Source of the DNA: an uncultured Verrucomicrobiota bacterium
Lineage (GTDB): Bacteria > Verrucomicrobiota > Verrucomicrobiia > Limisphaerales > UBA9464
Direction of reading: 5' to 3'
Length of the DNA stretch: 64,000 bases
Assembly (NCBI GenBank): GCA_903907995.1
Contig: CAIVQH010000046.1
Location: 1 to 64,000, forward strand
The notes beneath the pieces were generated by a model that saw only the letters and a list, made by a program, of their open reading frames with translations, ran no database searches and was not told the origin of the DNA. How positions within the stretch are numbered: position 1 is the first letter of the stretch; every line of letters starts with the position of its first letter. This document shows, piece after piece, positions 1 through 7,269 of the stretch. Both the position numbers and the translations under genes were made by a program.

Positions 1-1
1 C

Positions 2-346
2 ATTTATCGCCTAAGCCAACTCGGCACCATACCAGCCGGTGCGACTGAACTGATCTATTACCGTAGTGGTCCTGGTGGAGCTGGCGCCGGACCAACTCCA
101 GGGTCGTTCCAGATTCTCATTAACGGCAACTCCATGCCATATTTCGAAGGCCGTTTCACCAGCATAGGTACAGCAGATGTTTCAGCATTCGCCGGCCAAC
201 AGGTAAGCTTAGAATTTGTTTTCCCAAAAGGCAGCACCATTTTTGATATTGCCGGTTTCGTCACTGCACCCGAACCGTCCACCTATGCCCTCGTTGGGAT
301 GGGCGCGGTTGCCCTCTGGTGGCAATGCCGGCGGACACGCACATGA
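2..346 (+). CDS. PEP-CTERM sorting-domain protein, C-terminal part
   Basis: The gene enters from the left edge; only its last 114 residues are present. The extreme C-terminus reads PEPSTYALVGMGAVALWW followed by a basic tail (CRRTRT). This is the PEP motif, hydrophobic span and Arg-rich end of the PEP-CTERM sorting signal, which an exosortase system recognises on exported proteins of exopolysaccharide-forming Gram-negative bacteria. The remaining sequence is rich in Gly, Ser and beta-forming residues, as in extracellular adhesion-like proteins, but shows no domain I can name. No exosortase gene is in the window. Confidence 0.8.
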   Translation: MYRLSQLGTIPAGATELIYYRSGPGGAGAGPTPGSFQILINGNSMPYFEGRFTSIGTADVSAFAGQQVSLEFVFPKGSTIFDIAGFVTAPEPSTYALVGMGAVALWWQCRRTRT

Positions 347-398
347 TCGGCGGCGCGGGCGGGCTTGTTCCGGCGCGGCCAGCCGGTAAGCTTCCGGC

Positions 399-1580
399 GT
401 GGTTTACGATCCTTCCACCGATACGCTGCTCCAGAAAGTCTGGGACGGCGGACGCATCGACGCGGCCGAGGCGCGGCGGCTCTACACCCTCCCGCTGGAG
501 GAACTGGGCGCGCTCGCGGACCGGCGGCGGCAACTGGTGAAGGCGGCGGCCTTCGGCGGGCGCGGGGCCGACGTCGTCACGTACATCGTGGACCGCAACG
601 TGAACTACACGAACGTGTGCAACGTGTACTGCAAGTTCTGCGCGTTCTGGCGCACGGAGAAGGACGCCGACAGCTACGTCATCACGCTCGACCAGCTCGA
701 CCGCAAGATCGAGGAGACCATCGCGCTCGGCGGCACGCAGATGCTCATGCAGGGCGGGCACCATCCGAAGCTCACCAAGCAGTGGTACCTCGACCTGCTC
801 CACCACGTCCGCGAGAAGTTCCCCGGCTTCAACGTCCACGGTTTCAGCCCGAGCGAGTTCATCGCCTTCCAGGAATTCTTCCACGAGCCGGTGGAGCAGA
901 TCCTGCGCGATTTCGTGGCGGCGGGCTACGGGTCGCTGCCCGGCGGCGGCGGTGAAATCCTCGTGGACCGTGTGCGCAAAAAGATCTCCCCCCTCAAGGC
1001 CGACACGGCGGAATGGATGGGCGTGATGGACACCGCGCACCGGCTGGGCCTCGCAAGCACGGCCACGATGATGTTCGGCCACGTCGAGACGGTGGACGAA
1101 CGGATCGAGCACCTCGAGGTCGTGCGCGCACAGCAGGACCGGTCTCTGGGAAGAATTTCGATGGGCGAGTGCCAAACGCCGATTGAACGCGCCGCCGCCT
1201 ACGCGTCGGCTTTGGAACGCGGAGCGCTCAATGGTGGCGCGTTCACGGCCTTCATCGCCTGGACCTTCCAGCCCGAGAACACGGTGCTCAAGGCCCCGAC
1301 GGTGGGCGCGCACGAATACCTGCGGATGCAGGCGCTCAGCCGCATCTACCTCGACAACATCCCGAACATCCAGAGCTCGTGGGTCACGCAGGGCCAGGAG
1401 GTCGGCCAGGTCGCGCTGAAGTACGGCGCGAACGATCTCGGCTCGATCATGATCGAGGAAAACGTGGTGAGCAGCGCCGGCACGACCTTCCGCATGGGCG
1501 TCGCCGACATGAGGCGGCTCATCGCCGACCTCGGCCAGGAACCGCGCCAGCGCGACAACTGGTACCGCGCGGTGCGCTGA
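399..1580 (+). CDS. mqnC: Dehypoxanthine futalosine cyclase, radical SAM
   Basis: A 393-residue radical SAM enzyme. The cluster-binding motif CNVYCKFC lies near residue 70 in the context NYTNVCNVYCKFCAFWR, which is closer to MqnC than to the related MqnE. MqnC cyclises dehypoxanthine futalosine to cyclic DHFL in the futalosine route to menaquinone, in the cytoplasm. Length fits the family (about 350-390). The start is a GTG; no better upstream start is in frame. No other mqn genes are adjacent, so the pathway must be scattered. Menaquinone would feed the complex I genes at the other end of the window. Confidence 0.9.
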   Translation: MVYDPSTDTLLQKVWDGGRIDAAEARRLYTLPLEELGALADRRRQLVKAAAFGGRGADVVTYIVDRNVNYTNVCNVYCKFCAFWRTEKDADSYVITLDQLDRKIEETIALGGTQMLMQGGHHPKLTKQWYLDLLHHVREKFPGFNVHGFSPSEFIAFQEFFHEPVEQILRDFVAAGYGSLPGGGGEILVDRVRKKISPLKADTAEWMGVMDTAHRLGLASTATMMFGHVETVDERIEHLEVVRAQQDRSLGRISMGECQTPIERAAAYASALERGALNGGAFTAFIAWTFQPENTVLKAPTVGAHEYLRMQALSRIYLDNIPNIQSSWVTQGQEVGQVALKYGANDLGSIMIEENVVSSAGTTFRMGVADMRRLIADLGQEPRQRDNWYRAVR

Positions 1581-1610
1581 CCGTGTTCCGGTAGCCTCGG
1601 CGACTCGTGC

Positions 1611-1783
1611 GCTCCCTTCCCCCCTCACCCATGCCCTCTGCCTGAGGCAGAGGGAGAATCATCGCCCGCCTGCTGGCGAAAGCCCGGCGCTGGCATGGCC
1701 GGACGCGCCGCCAGCGCATCTGCCCCGACGCCCAGCTGTCCCTTCTCCCCAAGGGAGAAGGTTAGCATGAGGAGGAAGGGAGC
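1611..1783. repeat. Compound inverted repeat with nested hairpins
   Basis: The gap between mqnC and the phosphoesterase gene holds no gene. It contains outer 10-bp perfect arms (1611-1620 GCTCCCTTCC and 1774-1783 GGAAGGGAGC) enclosing two strong hairpins. CCCTCTGCCT/AGGCAGAGGG lies at 1634-1654 with a 1-nt loop, and CCTTCTCCC/GGGAGAAGG at 1741-1761 with a 3-nt loop. The layout resembles a small non-autonomous palindromic repeat. It could also terminate transcription from both convergent genes. Confidence 0.6.
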
Positions 1784-1855
1784 TTCCGTCCGTCGGTTGC
1801 TTCCGATCATCAGGCAAGCCCTCGCCAGCGCGACTACAGTATTTTTGGAACCGCT

Positions 1856-2824
1856 CTAATCCCAAGGCAGCCGCACCCGGTGAAAACGCACCGGCTCGGT
1901 TCCCGGCAGGTCCAGCTCCGCCTGCAGGTAGCCGCCATCCTTAAGCAGTTGGATGCCGGGCGGCGAGGGACAGAGCAGCACCTTGAACTCGCGCCAGCAG
2001 CGTGCTTCCCGTAACGCGGAGGTGTAGCGGCGAGCCGTCACACCGGCCCAGGCAATCCGGGGTATGCCCGCGACCAGTTGCGCGGTCCGCAGGATGAGGG
2101 GCGTGTGCAGGTGGCCGATCACCGTACGCTCCACCTGCCCCAGGCGCGAACGGATCTCCTCATCCCGCCACAGGAACGGCAGGGCGGTCGGATCGTGGAC
2201 GAAGAGCAGCACGCGCTGATCAGGCTCCAGCGCGGCGAACGCCGCCCGCACCTCGGCCAGGTGTGCCACGTGCAGCGCCTGCCAGGCCGACCGCTCCTCG
2301 GTCGGCAGCTCGAGAGCAAACACCGGGAGGGCCAGCACGGTGGAGGTAACGCCGAGCAGCACATGACGGCCAACTTCACGCCGCCAGAACGGGGCGATGC
2401 CCAGCTGGTTCTGACAACGGTTCCAGCTTAAGATCCGGGGTCCGCCCACGCCGCCAAAGAGGCTCTGCTTGCCCAGATCGTGATCGCCGATGGTGGCCAG
2501 CAGGCGTTCGCCGTAGGCGTGCCGCAGTTCGCCGAGGGCGAGGGCCGCACTTTCCAGCGAGGCATCGTCACTCACGCCGACAAAATTCGTATCCACCGTG
2601 AAGTCACCGTTGGCCACGACCAGGTGGGGAGCGGGATTCGCCCGGATGATCTGTCCGAGGCGGTGGTTCTGCGCCAGCGGATCGCGCAGCCAGACGCCCT
2701 GCCGCCAGGCGTTTGCCAGCGACCGCAACACGGGATTGCCAATGACCCGCGCCTCGTGACCGCGCCGGGCCTGCTCGCCGGGTCCGGCGAAATGGAGGTC
2801 CGAGACGATCAGCAGCTTTCGCAT
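1856..2824 (-). CDS. Calcineurin-like metallophosphoesterase
   Basis: A 322-residue protein starting MRKLLIVSDLHF. The calcineurin-like metal-binding blocks are visible in order: D-x-H (SDLHF, residues 8-12), GD (VVANGDFTVD), GDHD (a variant of GNHD) and GHLHTP towards the C-terminus. The enzyme should hydrolyse a phosphoester with a dinuclear metal centre; the substrate is unknown. An upstream ATG at 2863 would add 13 residues without homology, so I chose 2824. It is divergent from the DUF350 operon with only 80 nt between starts, so promoters probably overlap. Confidence 0.75.
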   Translation of the reverse strand: MRKLLIVSDLHFAGPGEQARRGHEARVIGNPVLRSLANAWRQGVWLRDPLAQNHRLGQIIRANPAPHLVVANGDFTVDTNFVGVSDDASLESAALALGELRHAYGERLLATIGDHDLGKQSLFGGVGGPRILSWNRCQNQLGIAPFWRREVGRHVLLGVTSTVLALPVFALELPTEERSAWQALHVAHLAEVRAAFAALEPDQRVLLFVHDPTALPFLWRDEEIRSRLGQVERTVIGHLHTPLILRTAQLVAGIPRIAWAGVTARRYTSALREARCWREFKVLLCPSPPGIQLLKDGGYLQAELDLPGTEPVRFHRVRLPWD

Positions 2825-2904
2825 TGCGGCGGCAGTCTGTGCACATTCGGCCGGCAACCACAAAACTTGCTCGCCCCCTCCCCGGCCTCAGGGCACAAGG
2901 TCTC

Positions 2905-3204
2905 ATGTTCAAATCCCGCCTTCCCCTGCTCAGCCTGCTTGCCCTGGCCGGTCCTTCGCTGCATGCCGCCGACACCGGCTCTTCCTGGCACGCCTCATCC
3001 TTGGCCGAGGCCATCGGTTTGGTCGCCCTCTTCACTTTGGTCGGCGTGCTCCTGGCGATCACCGGCTACAAGCTCTTTGACGCCGCCACCCCCGGAGACC
3101 TGCATCGCGAGATCATCGAGAACCGCAATGTCGCCGCCGCCATCATCGGTGCGGCGATCATCGTGGGCGTCTGCATCGTCGTGGCGGCGGCCATCGTCGG
3201 CTGA
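2905..3204 (+). CDS. DUF350 family membrane protein (YjfL-like)
   Basis: A 99-residue protein with a signal-like N-terminus and hydrophobic spans separated by the family signature ITGYKLFDAATPGDL followed by NVAAAIIGAAII. These match DUF350 (PF03994, YjfL/YshE type). Upstream TTG/ATG codons would extend it into the divergent phosphoesterase gene; the ATG at 2905 begins a clean signal peptide. The next two genes are a small lipoprotein-like protein and an ATP-grasp enzyme, the same order as Escherichia coli yjfL-yjfM-yjfC. Function is unknown; an envelope role is inferred from the membrane location. Confidence 0.8.
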   Translation: MFKSRLPLLSLLALAGPSLHAADTGSSWHASSLAEAIGLVALFTLVGVLLAITGYKLFDAATPGDLHREIIENRNVAAAIIGAAIIVGVCIVVAAAIVG

Positions 3205-3283
3205 GCGCCAGCCCATGTGGGTGGAAAAAGGCCCGTCCGTTCCGAATAGCCCGCCCGCCAGTGGTCCCTAACGTGTCCGCCGT

Positions 3284-3769
3284 ATGAAACGCAGCCAGCA
3301 TGTGGGTCTGGTGCTGTCCGGGGTGGTTGCCTCGGCGCTCTGGACGACCGGTTGCCAGCAGGATGACGCGGCGGTCCGTGCGACCAACACGCCGCCCATG
3401 CTTTCGACCAACCAGGTGTACACCAACAACGAGTACGTCAGTGGTGTGGGCTATTACCATGCTCCCTATGGCGGCTGGTATGCGCGGCCCTTCAACTCCT
3501 ACCTGTCGGGTCGCGGCTATTACCACGGTGGCGATTGGTGGCCCACGCCTTACACCGGGCCGGTCGTGGTCTCAACCCCGCGGCCGGAAGCGGTCGAATC
3601 GGCCAATATCAAGACCGAGCCGTTGCGGACGAGCGCCAGCAGCTTCAGCGCTTCCGGGGGAGGTGGAAGTTCCTCCTCGGGGGGCAGCCGTTCCTGGAGC
3701 ACCGACACCTCCCACTCGAGCATCTCGCGCGGTGGTTTCGGCGGGTCGCATTCCAGCTCCGAATCCTGA
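3284..3769 (+). CDS. Putative lipoprotein, Gly/Ser/Tyr-rich
   Basis: A 161-residue exported protein. The N-terminus MKRSQHVGLVLSGVVASALW leads into TTGCQQD, a plausible lipobox (TTGC). The middle is rich in Tyr, Gly and Trp (YYHAPYGGWYARPF, RGYYHGGDWW) and the last 45 residues are almost entirely Ser, Gly and Arg. By position it corresponds to YjfM/YgiB (DUF1190), which are also low-complexity envelope proteins next to an ATP-grasp gene. I see no clear DUF1190 sequence signature, so this is an analogy of context. It lies 79 nt after DUF350 and 13 nt before the ATP-grasp gene. Confidence 0.65.
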   Translation: MKRSQHVGLVLSGVVASALWTTGCQQDDAAVRATNTPPMLSTNQVYTNNEYVSGVGYYHAPYGGWYARPFNSYLSGRGYYHGGDWWPTPYTGPVVVSTPRPEAVESANIKTEPLRTSASSFSASGGGGSSSSGGSRSWSTDTSHSSISRGGFGGSHSSSES

Positions 3770-3782
3770 TCCTGATTCCGCC

Positions 3783-4910
3783 ATGCAACGCCACACCTGC
3801 ACGCCCCGTCCGAACTGGCGCGAACGCGTCGAGGAAATCGGCCTGACTTATCACACCCACGAAACGGCGCCTTACTGGGACGAAACGGCCTATTACGAGT
3901 TCACCGCCACCGAGGTGGATACGCTCGAGGCCGCGGCGAACACCCTCCATGCGCTTTGCATCGAGGCTGCCGGCGCGGTCATCGAGCGGGACTGGTGGTC
4001 GCGGCTGGCCATCCCGGCCGCTGCGATCCCGGCGATCCGCGCCTCGTGGGAGCAGGACGATTTCAGTCTGTATGGACGCTTCGATTTCGCCTGGAACGGC
4101 AGCGGCGAGCCGAAGCTGCTCGAATACAACGCCGACACGCCCACCACGCTGCTCGAAGCCAGCGTCGCGCAATGGTTCTGGCTGCAGGAGAACTACCAGG
4201 GGGCCGACCAGTTCAACTCCATCCACGAGCGCCTGATCAAAGCCTGGCAAGCGGCCCCGGCAGGCCCGGTGCATTTTGCCGCCGTGCGCGACAATCTGGA
4301 GGATGCCCAAACTGTCCACTACCTGCGCGACACCTGCACGCAGGCCGGACGTGTCACCAAGGAGCTTCCGCTGGAGGAGCTCGGCTGGGACTCCCTGCGC
4401 CAGCGGTTCGTGGATCTCGAGGGCGAGCCGGTGCAAAATCTGTTCAAGCTCTACGCCTGGGAATGGCTTTGGACCGAGGACTTCGCCCAGTTTCTGACCG
4501 CCCGCCGCGAGAACTTCATCGAACCCTGCTGGAAAATGCTGCTCAGCAACAAGGGCCTGCTGCCGGTGCTCTGGGAACTGTTTCCCGGCCACCCGAACCT
4601 GCTGCCCGCGTACACCACGCCCGCACCGCTCGGCGGCAGCTACGCCCGCAAACCCCTGCTCAGCCGCGAGGGCGCGAACGTGTCACTCGTCGTGAACGGA
4701 CAGCCGCTCGCCGCCAACGAGGGCGAGTACGGTGCGGAGGGATTCATCTATCAGGGGCTCGCACCGCTTGCCGACTTCGGCGGAAACCATCCCGTGCTCG
4801 GAGCCTGGATCGTGAATCACGAGGCGGCCGGGCTGGGCATCCGTGAGGATACCCGGCTCATCACGGGCAACCTGAGCCGCTTTGTGCCGCACCTGTTCTG
4901 GCCACGATGA
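3783..4910 (+). CDS. Glutathionylspermidine synthase-like ATP-grasp protein (YjfC/YgiC family)
   Basis: A 375-residue protein with the YjfC/YgiC signatures YGRFDFAWNGSG followed by EPKLLEYNADTPTTLLE, and a C-terminal ATP-grasp end (GIREDTRLITGNLSRFVPH). The family shares the synthetase fold of glutathionylspermidine synthase but lacks its amidase half. It probably forms an amide bond at ATP cost, with unknown substrates in E. coli homologues. The ATG at 3783 follows the lipoprotein stop by 13 nt. Together with DUF350 and the lipoprotein gene it forms the yjfLMC-type unit. Confidence 0.85.
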   Translation: MQRHTCTPRPNWRERVEEIGLTYHTHETAPYWDETAYYEFTATEVDTLEAAANTLHALCIEAAGAVIERDWWSRLAIPAAAIPAIRASWEQDDFSLYGRFDFAWNGSGEPKLLEYNADTPTTLLEASVAQWFWLQENYQGADQFNSIHERLIKAWQAAPAGPVHFAAVRDNLEDAQTVHYLRDTCTQAGRVTKELPLEELGWDSLRQRFVDLEGEPVQNLFKLYAWEWLWTEDFAQFLTARRENFIEPCWKMLLSNKGLLPVLWELFPGHPNLLPAYTTPAPLGGSYARKPLLSREGANVSLVVNGQPLAANEGEYGAEGFIYQGLAPLADFGGNHPVLGAWIVNHEAAGLGIREDTRLITGNLSRFVPHLFWPR

Positions 4911-4922
4911 TCGGAAACAAGG

Positions 4923-4975
4923 CATGGATTAATTTGGAAAGCAGGAAAACGCCAACCCGTCGAAATGATTGAACA
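4923..4975 (+). repeat. Left inverted terminal repeat of a mobile-element remnant
   Basis: Two blocks are present: CATGGATTAATTTGGAAAGC plus AGGAAAAC (4923-4950) and CGTCGAAATGATTGAACA (4958-4975). Both recur in the same order and opposite orientation at 9887-9974. The first pair matches at about 26 of 29 positions with one gap, the second at 17 of 18. Further partial copies of the second motif lie at 5025-5042 and 5075-5092. The repeats bracket all the phage-type genes, so they look like ends of an inserted element. Confidence 0.6.
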
Positions 4976-5065
4976 AGCCTAAATTAGCTTAGAAGCCGCG
5001 TGGGGATAGGCACTTACGAGCCTAAAACAATGTTTGAACAGGAATTCCTGAACACCCCTGTTTTT

Positions 5066-5097
5066 AAGCACCCCGGAAATGTTTGAACAGGGTGCTT
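5066..5097. other. Hairpin downstream of the minus-strand island genes
   Basis: AAGCACCC (5066-5073) pairs perfectly with GGGTGCTT (5090-5097) across a 16-nt loop that contains one copy of the GAAATGTTTGAACAG motif. It lies between the convergent ATP-grasp gene and the last island gene. There is no T-tract in either direction, so I do not call it a terminator. It may be part of the element end. Confidence 0.4.
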
Positions 5098-5108
5098 TGG
5101 CCCAATTC

Positions 5109-5678
5109 TCAGGCCGGGACCGGCCTCCTGCGCCGGCCGGGTTTATTCGCCCAACAGTACCGCGAGAACGCCTTCAGTTTGTCGATGGGCAGCGTGGCCC
5201 AATCCGACCCGTGATCGCGGTTAAAATGGTAGCTCAGATCGCGCAGGCGGCTCGCTGAGAGGCCCGTGTTGTGAATGCCCCAGATGAGGCGTGGCCGCTG
5301 CTTCTCTTCGGGGAACTGCCACAGGCGCACCGCCTCCAGATCGAGCGGGTTGAGCAGCAGAGCCAGCAGCGTCATGACGTGATCCAGTTCCGGCTCGGTC
5401 AGCTCCTTGGAACTGAGCTTGCCGCGCACGGGTTTGCCCGCCCGAAGCTGCAGGTCGGCCGTGGCCACGTAGTTCACCGCGTGCCGGTAATCGTCGATCT
5501 TGGGGCCGCGCGCCTCGCGGTGGGCCAGCCGGCCGGCGATGTCCTCGACGTTCGTCAGCCACTCGCTTTCCGTGCGCCCCTCGACGGCCAGCACGCTCCC
5601 GCGCTCGGTGCGCCAGTTCGCCTTTCGGGCGGCATTCCAGGCCGGCAGATAGAGGTCAAACTTTTGCGGGTTGGTCAT
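5109..5678 (-). CDS. Unrecognised phage-island protein
   Basis: A 189-residue soluble protein that I do not recognise. It is charged, with a Lys/Arg-rich C-terminal end (NKPGRRRRPVP) and no membrane segment. It starts 2 nt after the ASCH gene stop, so it is the last cistron of the minus-strand island operon (methyltransferase, unknown, DUF1643, ASCH, this gene). The context of phage-type modification genes suggests an accessory phage or nucleic-acid-related role, but nothing in the sequence proves it. Confidence 0.6.
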   Translation of the reverse strand: MTNPQKFDLYLPAWNAARKANWRTERGSVLAVEGRTESEWLTNVEDIAGRLAHREARGPKIDDYRHAVNYVATADLQLRAGKPVRGKLSSKELTEPELDHVMTLLALLLNPLDLEAVRLWQFPEEKQRPRLIWGIHNTGLSASRLRDLSYHFNRDHGSDWATLPIDKLKAFSRYCWANKPGRRRRPVPA

Positions 5679-5680
5679 GC

Positions 5681-6103
5681 TCAGCGAAGGTGGAAAAAGC
5701 CGAGCCGACCCTTGCGGGGATAGAGACGGGGAAGCGGCCGGGCGTCGGTCAGAGCATAGCCAAAAGGACCGCTAAACCAGACGGAGTCAAAACGGTTGCC
5801 GCACATGACCTGAGTCGCGACTCCCACGATGCCGCCGCGCAGAAGCCTGCTCAGGACGGGCACCGGTTCACAGCCGGCCTTGCGATGGCGGTTGATGGAA
5901 TCCGCTGCCAGGTACCACTCTTCGAACGTGCATCCCATCGCGGCATGGATCAGAAAACGGCCCCGGTAATTGGACCGGCGGGTGCGATTTTCAACATCCT
6001 TGCCCGCGTGGAGAATCGCCCACGCCCACGGCTGGCGGATGCTGAGCACGGGCAGGTCAGCCAGCCCGGCGGCGTCGAGTTCGGCGAGATCGAGAGGGTT
6101 CAT
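5681..6103 (-). CDS. ASCH domain protein
   Basis: A 140-residue protein with the ASCH signature near residues 18-55: LSIRQPWAWAILHAGKDVEN followed by RTRRSNYRGRFLIHAA. ASCH domains are related to PUA folds and bind RNA or modified bases; they are frequent in phages beside methyltransferases. It sits in the island operon, 3 nt after the DUF1643 gene and 2 nt before the next gene. The N-terminal 16 residues (NPLDLAELDAAGLADLP) look like a linker rather than part of the domain. Confidence 0.8.
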   Translation of the reverse strand: MNPLDLAELDAAGLADLPVLSIRQPWAWAILHAGKDVENRTRRSNYRGRFLIHAAMGCTFEEWYLAADSINRHRKAGCEPVPVLSRLLRGGIVGVATQVMCGNRFDSVWFSGPFGYALTDARPLPRLYPRKGRLGFFHLR

Positions 6104-6106
6104 AAG

Positions 6107-6592
6107 TTATTCGCGTTTGAACCGCACCAGTTTGGTGTCGCCTCTCACGTAGAGCGGGTGTTTCGGGAAGCCGGCCTTGGTGTGCCCGAGACAAAGGGCG
6201 TCTTCGTAAGTGTTGGCCCACGCGCGCATTTCGTGGGCGCACACCGGCCACTGGTTGAACGTGGCACCCCACGCAAAGACCACTGCCGCGCTGGAGCGAA
6301 TGCCTGATCTGACATTCATGCCGTTGAGGAGCATCTCTGGCTCGGTAATCCGGCGTTGCCGAAGCTCCTGCGGGACCGTGGCGCGGAAGCTGAACAGGTT
6401 CAGCATCACGAACTCGTCGTAGCCGTGTGCGAGGCTGAACTTGCGCACGCGCGCGAGCGTCGGGTCCAACCGATGCTCGTCGGCTGTGCTTGGGTTAAGG
6501 CCGATCCACGCGATGCGCTTGCCGCCCGGCTGCATCACATGGAGCAGCGAGTAGCGGTGCAGGCGGTCGGCTGAGAAAGCGCAGGTGTTCAT
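6107..6592 (-). CDS. DUF1643 family protein
   Basis: A 161-residue protein with the DUF1643 hallmarks: RIAWIGLNPSTADEHRLDPT near residues 27-46, then VMLNLFSFRATVPQEL, and a later VVFAWGATF. The family is common in phages and accessory regions and its biochemical role is not established. It lies 14 nt after the upstream unknown gene and 3 nt before the ASCH gene, within one operon. Confidence 0.8.
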   Translation of the reverse strand: MNTCAFSADRLHRYSLLHVMQPGGKRIAWIGLNPSTADEHRLDPTLARVRKFSLAHGYDEFVMLNLFSFRATVPQELRQRRITEPEMLLNGMNVRSGIRSSAAVVFAWGATFNQWPVCAHEMRAWANTYEDALCLGHTKAGFPKHPLYVRGDTKLVRFKRE

Positions 6593-6606
6593 GGCGGAAT
6601 GGCGAC

Positions 6607-7266
6607 CTAACCCACCCGATTCAGCTCGTTGCGGACCTGGAAAACCGTCTTCGATTCGAGTCTCGCCCTGGCGCGAATCATCGAATGCCAGAGCGGCGTG
6701 CCGTCATTGGACGAAGAGAAATCCGGGTCACTCCGCATGCACCTGAAAAACTCATCGATGGCAGCCCGTCGAGATTCATCCGTCACCGGGACCACCAGCG
6801 AGGTGTGGAAATCCTGCTCGTCGCGGAGCGTGCCGTTTTTATCGGCCATCCCCATCAGCACGCCAATCCCTTGTGCAAAGGCGAACACGGCAGAGTCCTT
6901 GATGGAGCACCATTTTATCGGTCCATCGAGCCGGCTTTGTACCGCCCTGACGTATTCGGGGTTGAAGAGGTTTTCGCCCAAGCTGACCACGTGGCGAAAA
7001 TCCGTGACGGTAGGAATCTCGTTCCAATCCAGACCCTCCGTGCCGGCAAGGTGGGCTTCCGTCACCTTTGCCACATTGATCACCGCCCTGGGGATCGCCT
7101 CAAAATCAGGCTTTGAAAATCCCTCCGCCGGGACGCGGAGCAGGATGCGGCCGTCCGTGGCGTAAACAAACGACTCATCCCGAATCAGGTCGTTGATCTC
7201 TCCGGTTCTTACCAGCGGGTCGCACGTGAATGTGCGCAGAACCTCCAATGATATTTGTTTGCTCAT
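6607..7266 (-). CDS. Unrecognised island protein, possibly clamp-like
   Basis: A 219-residue protein 3 nt downstream of the methyltransferase gene. I do not recognise the family with confidence. Two short stretches, FVYATDGRILLRVP (residues 34-47) and GIGVLMGM in the middle, resemble the ATDGxR and VLMPM segments of DNA sliding clamps, and clamp-like proteins occur in phage replication modules. The resemblance is short and the protein is smaller than a normal clamp (about 365), so this is only a suggestion. The start ATG at 7266 is clear. Confidence 0.55.
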   Translation of the reverse strand: MSKQISLEVLRTFTCDPLVRTGEINDLIRDESFVYATDGRILLRVPAEGFSKPDFEAIPRAVINVAKVTEAHLAGTEGLDWNEIPTVTDFRHVVSLGENLFNPEYVRAVQSRLDGPIKWCSIKDSAVFAFAQGIGVLMGMADKNGTLRDEQDFHTSLVVPVTDESRRAAIDEFFRCMRSDPDFSSSNDGTPLWHSMIRARARLESKTVFQVRNELNRVG

Positions 7267-7269
7267 AAT

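Noticed and set aside
261-1628. 455-codon frame antisense to mqnC
   Set aside because: Arg/His/Ala-rich shadow of a clear radical SAM gene; no family features.
5066-5097. Intrinsic terminator at the left end of the phage island
   Set aside because: The stem is good but neither strand has a following T-tract and the loop is 16 nt; listed only as a hairpin.
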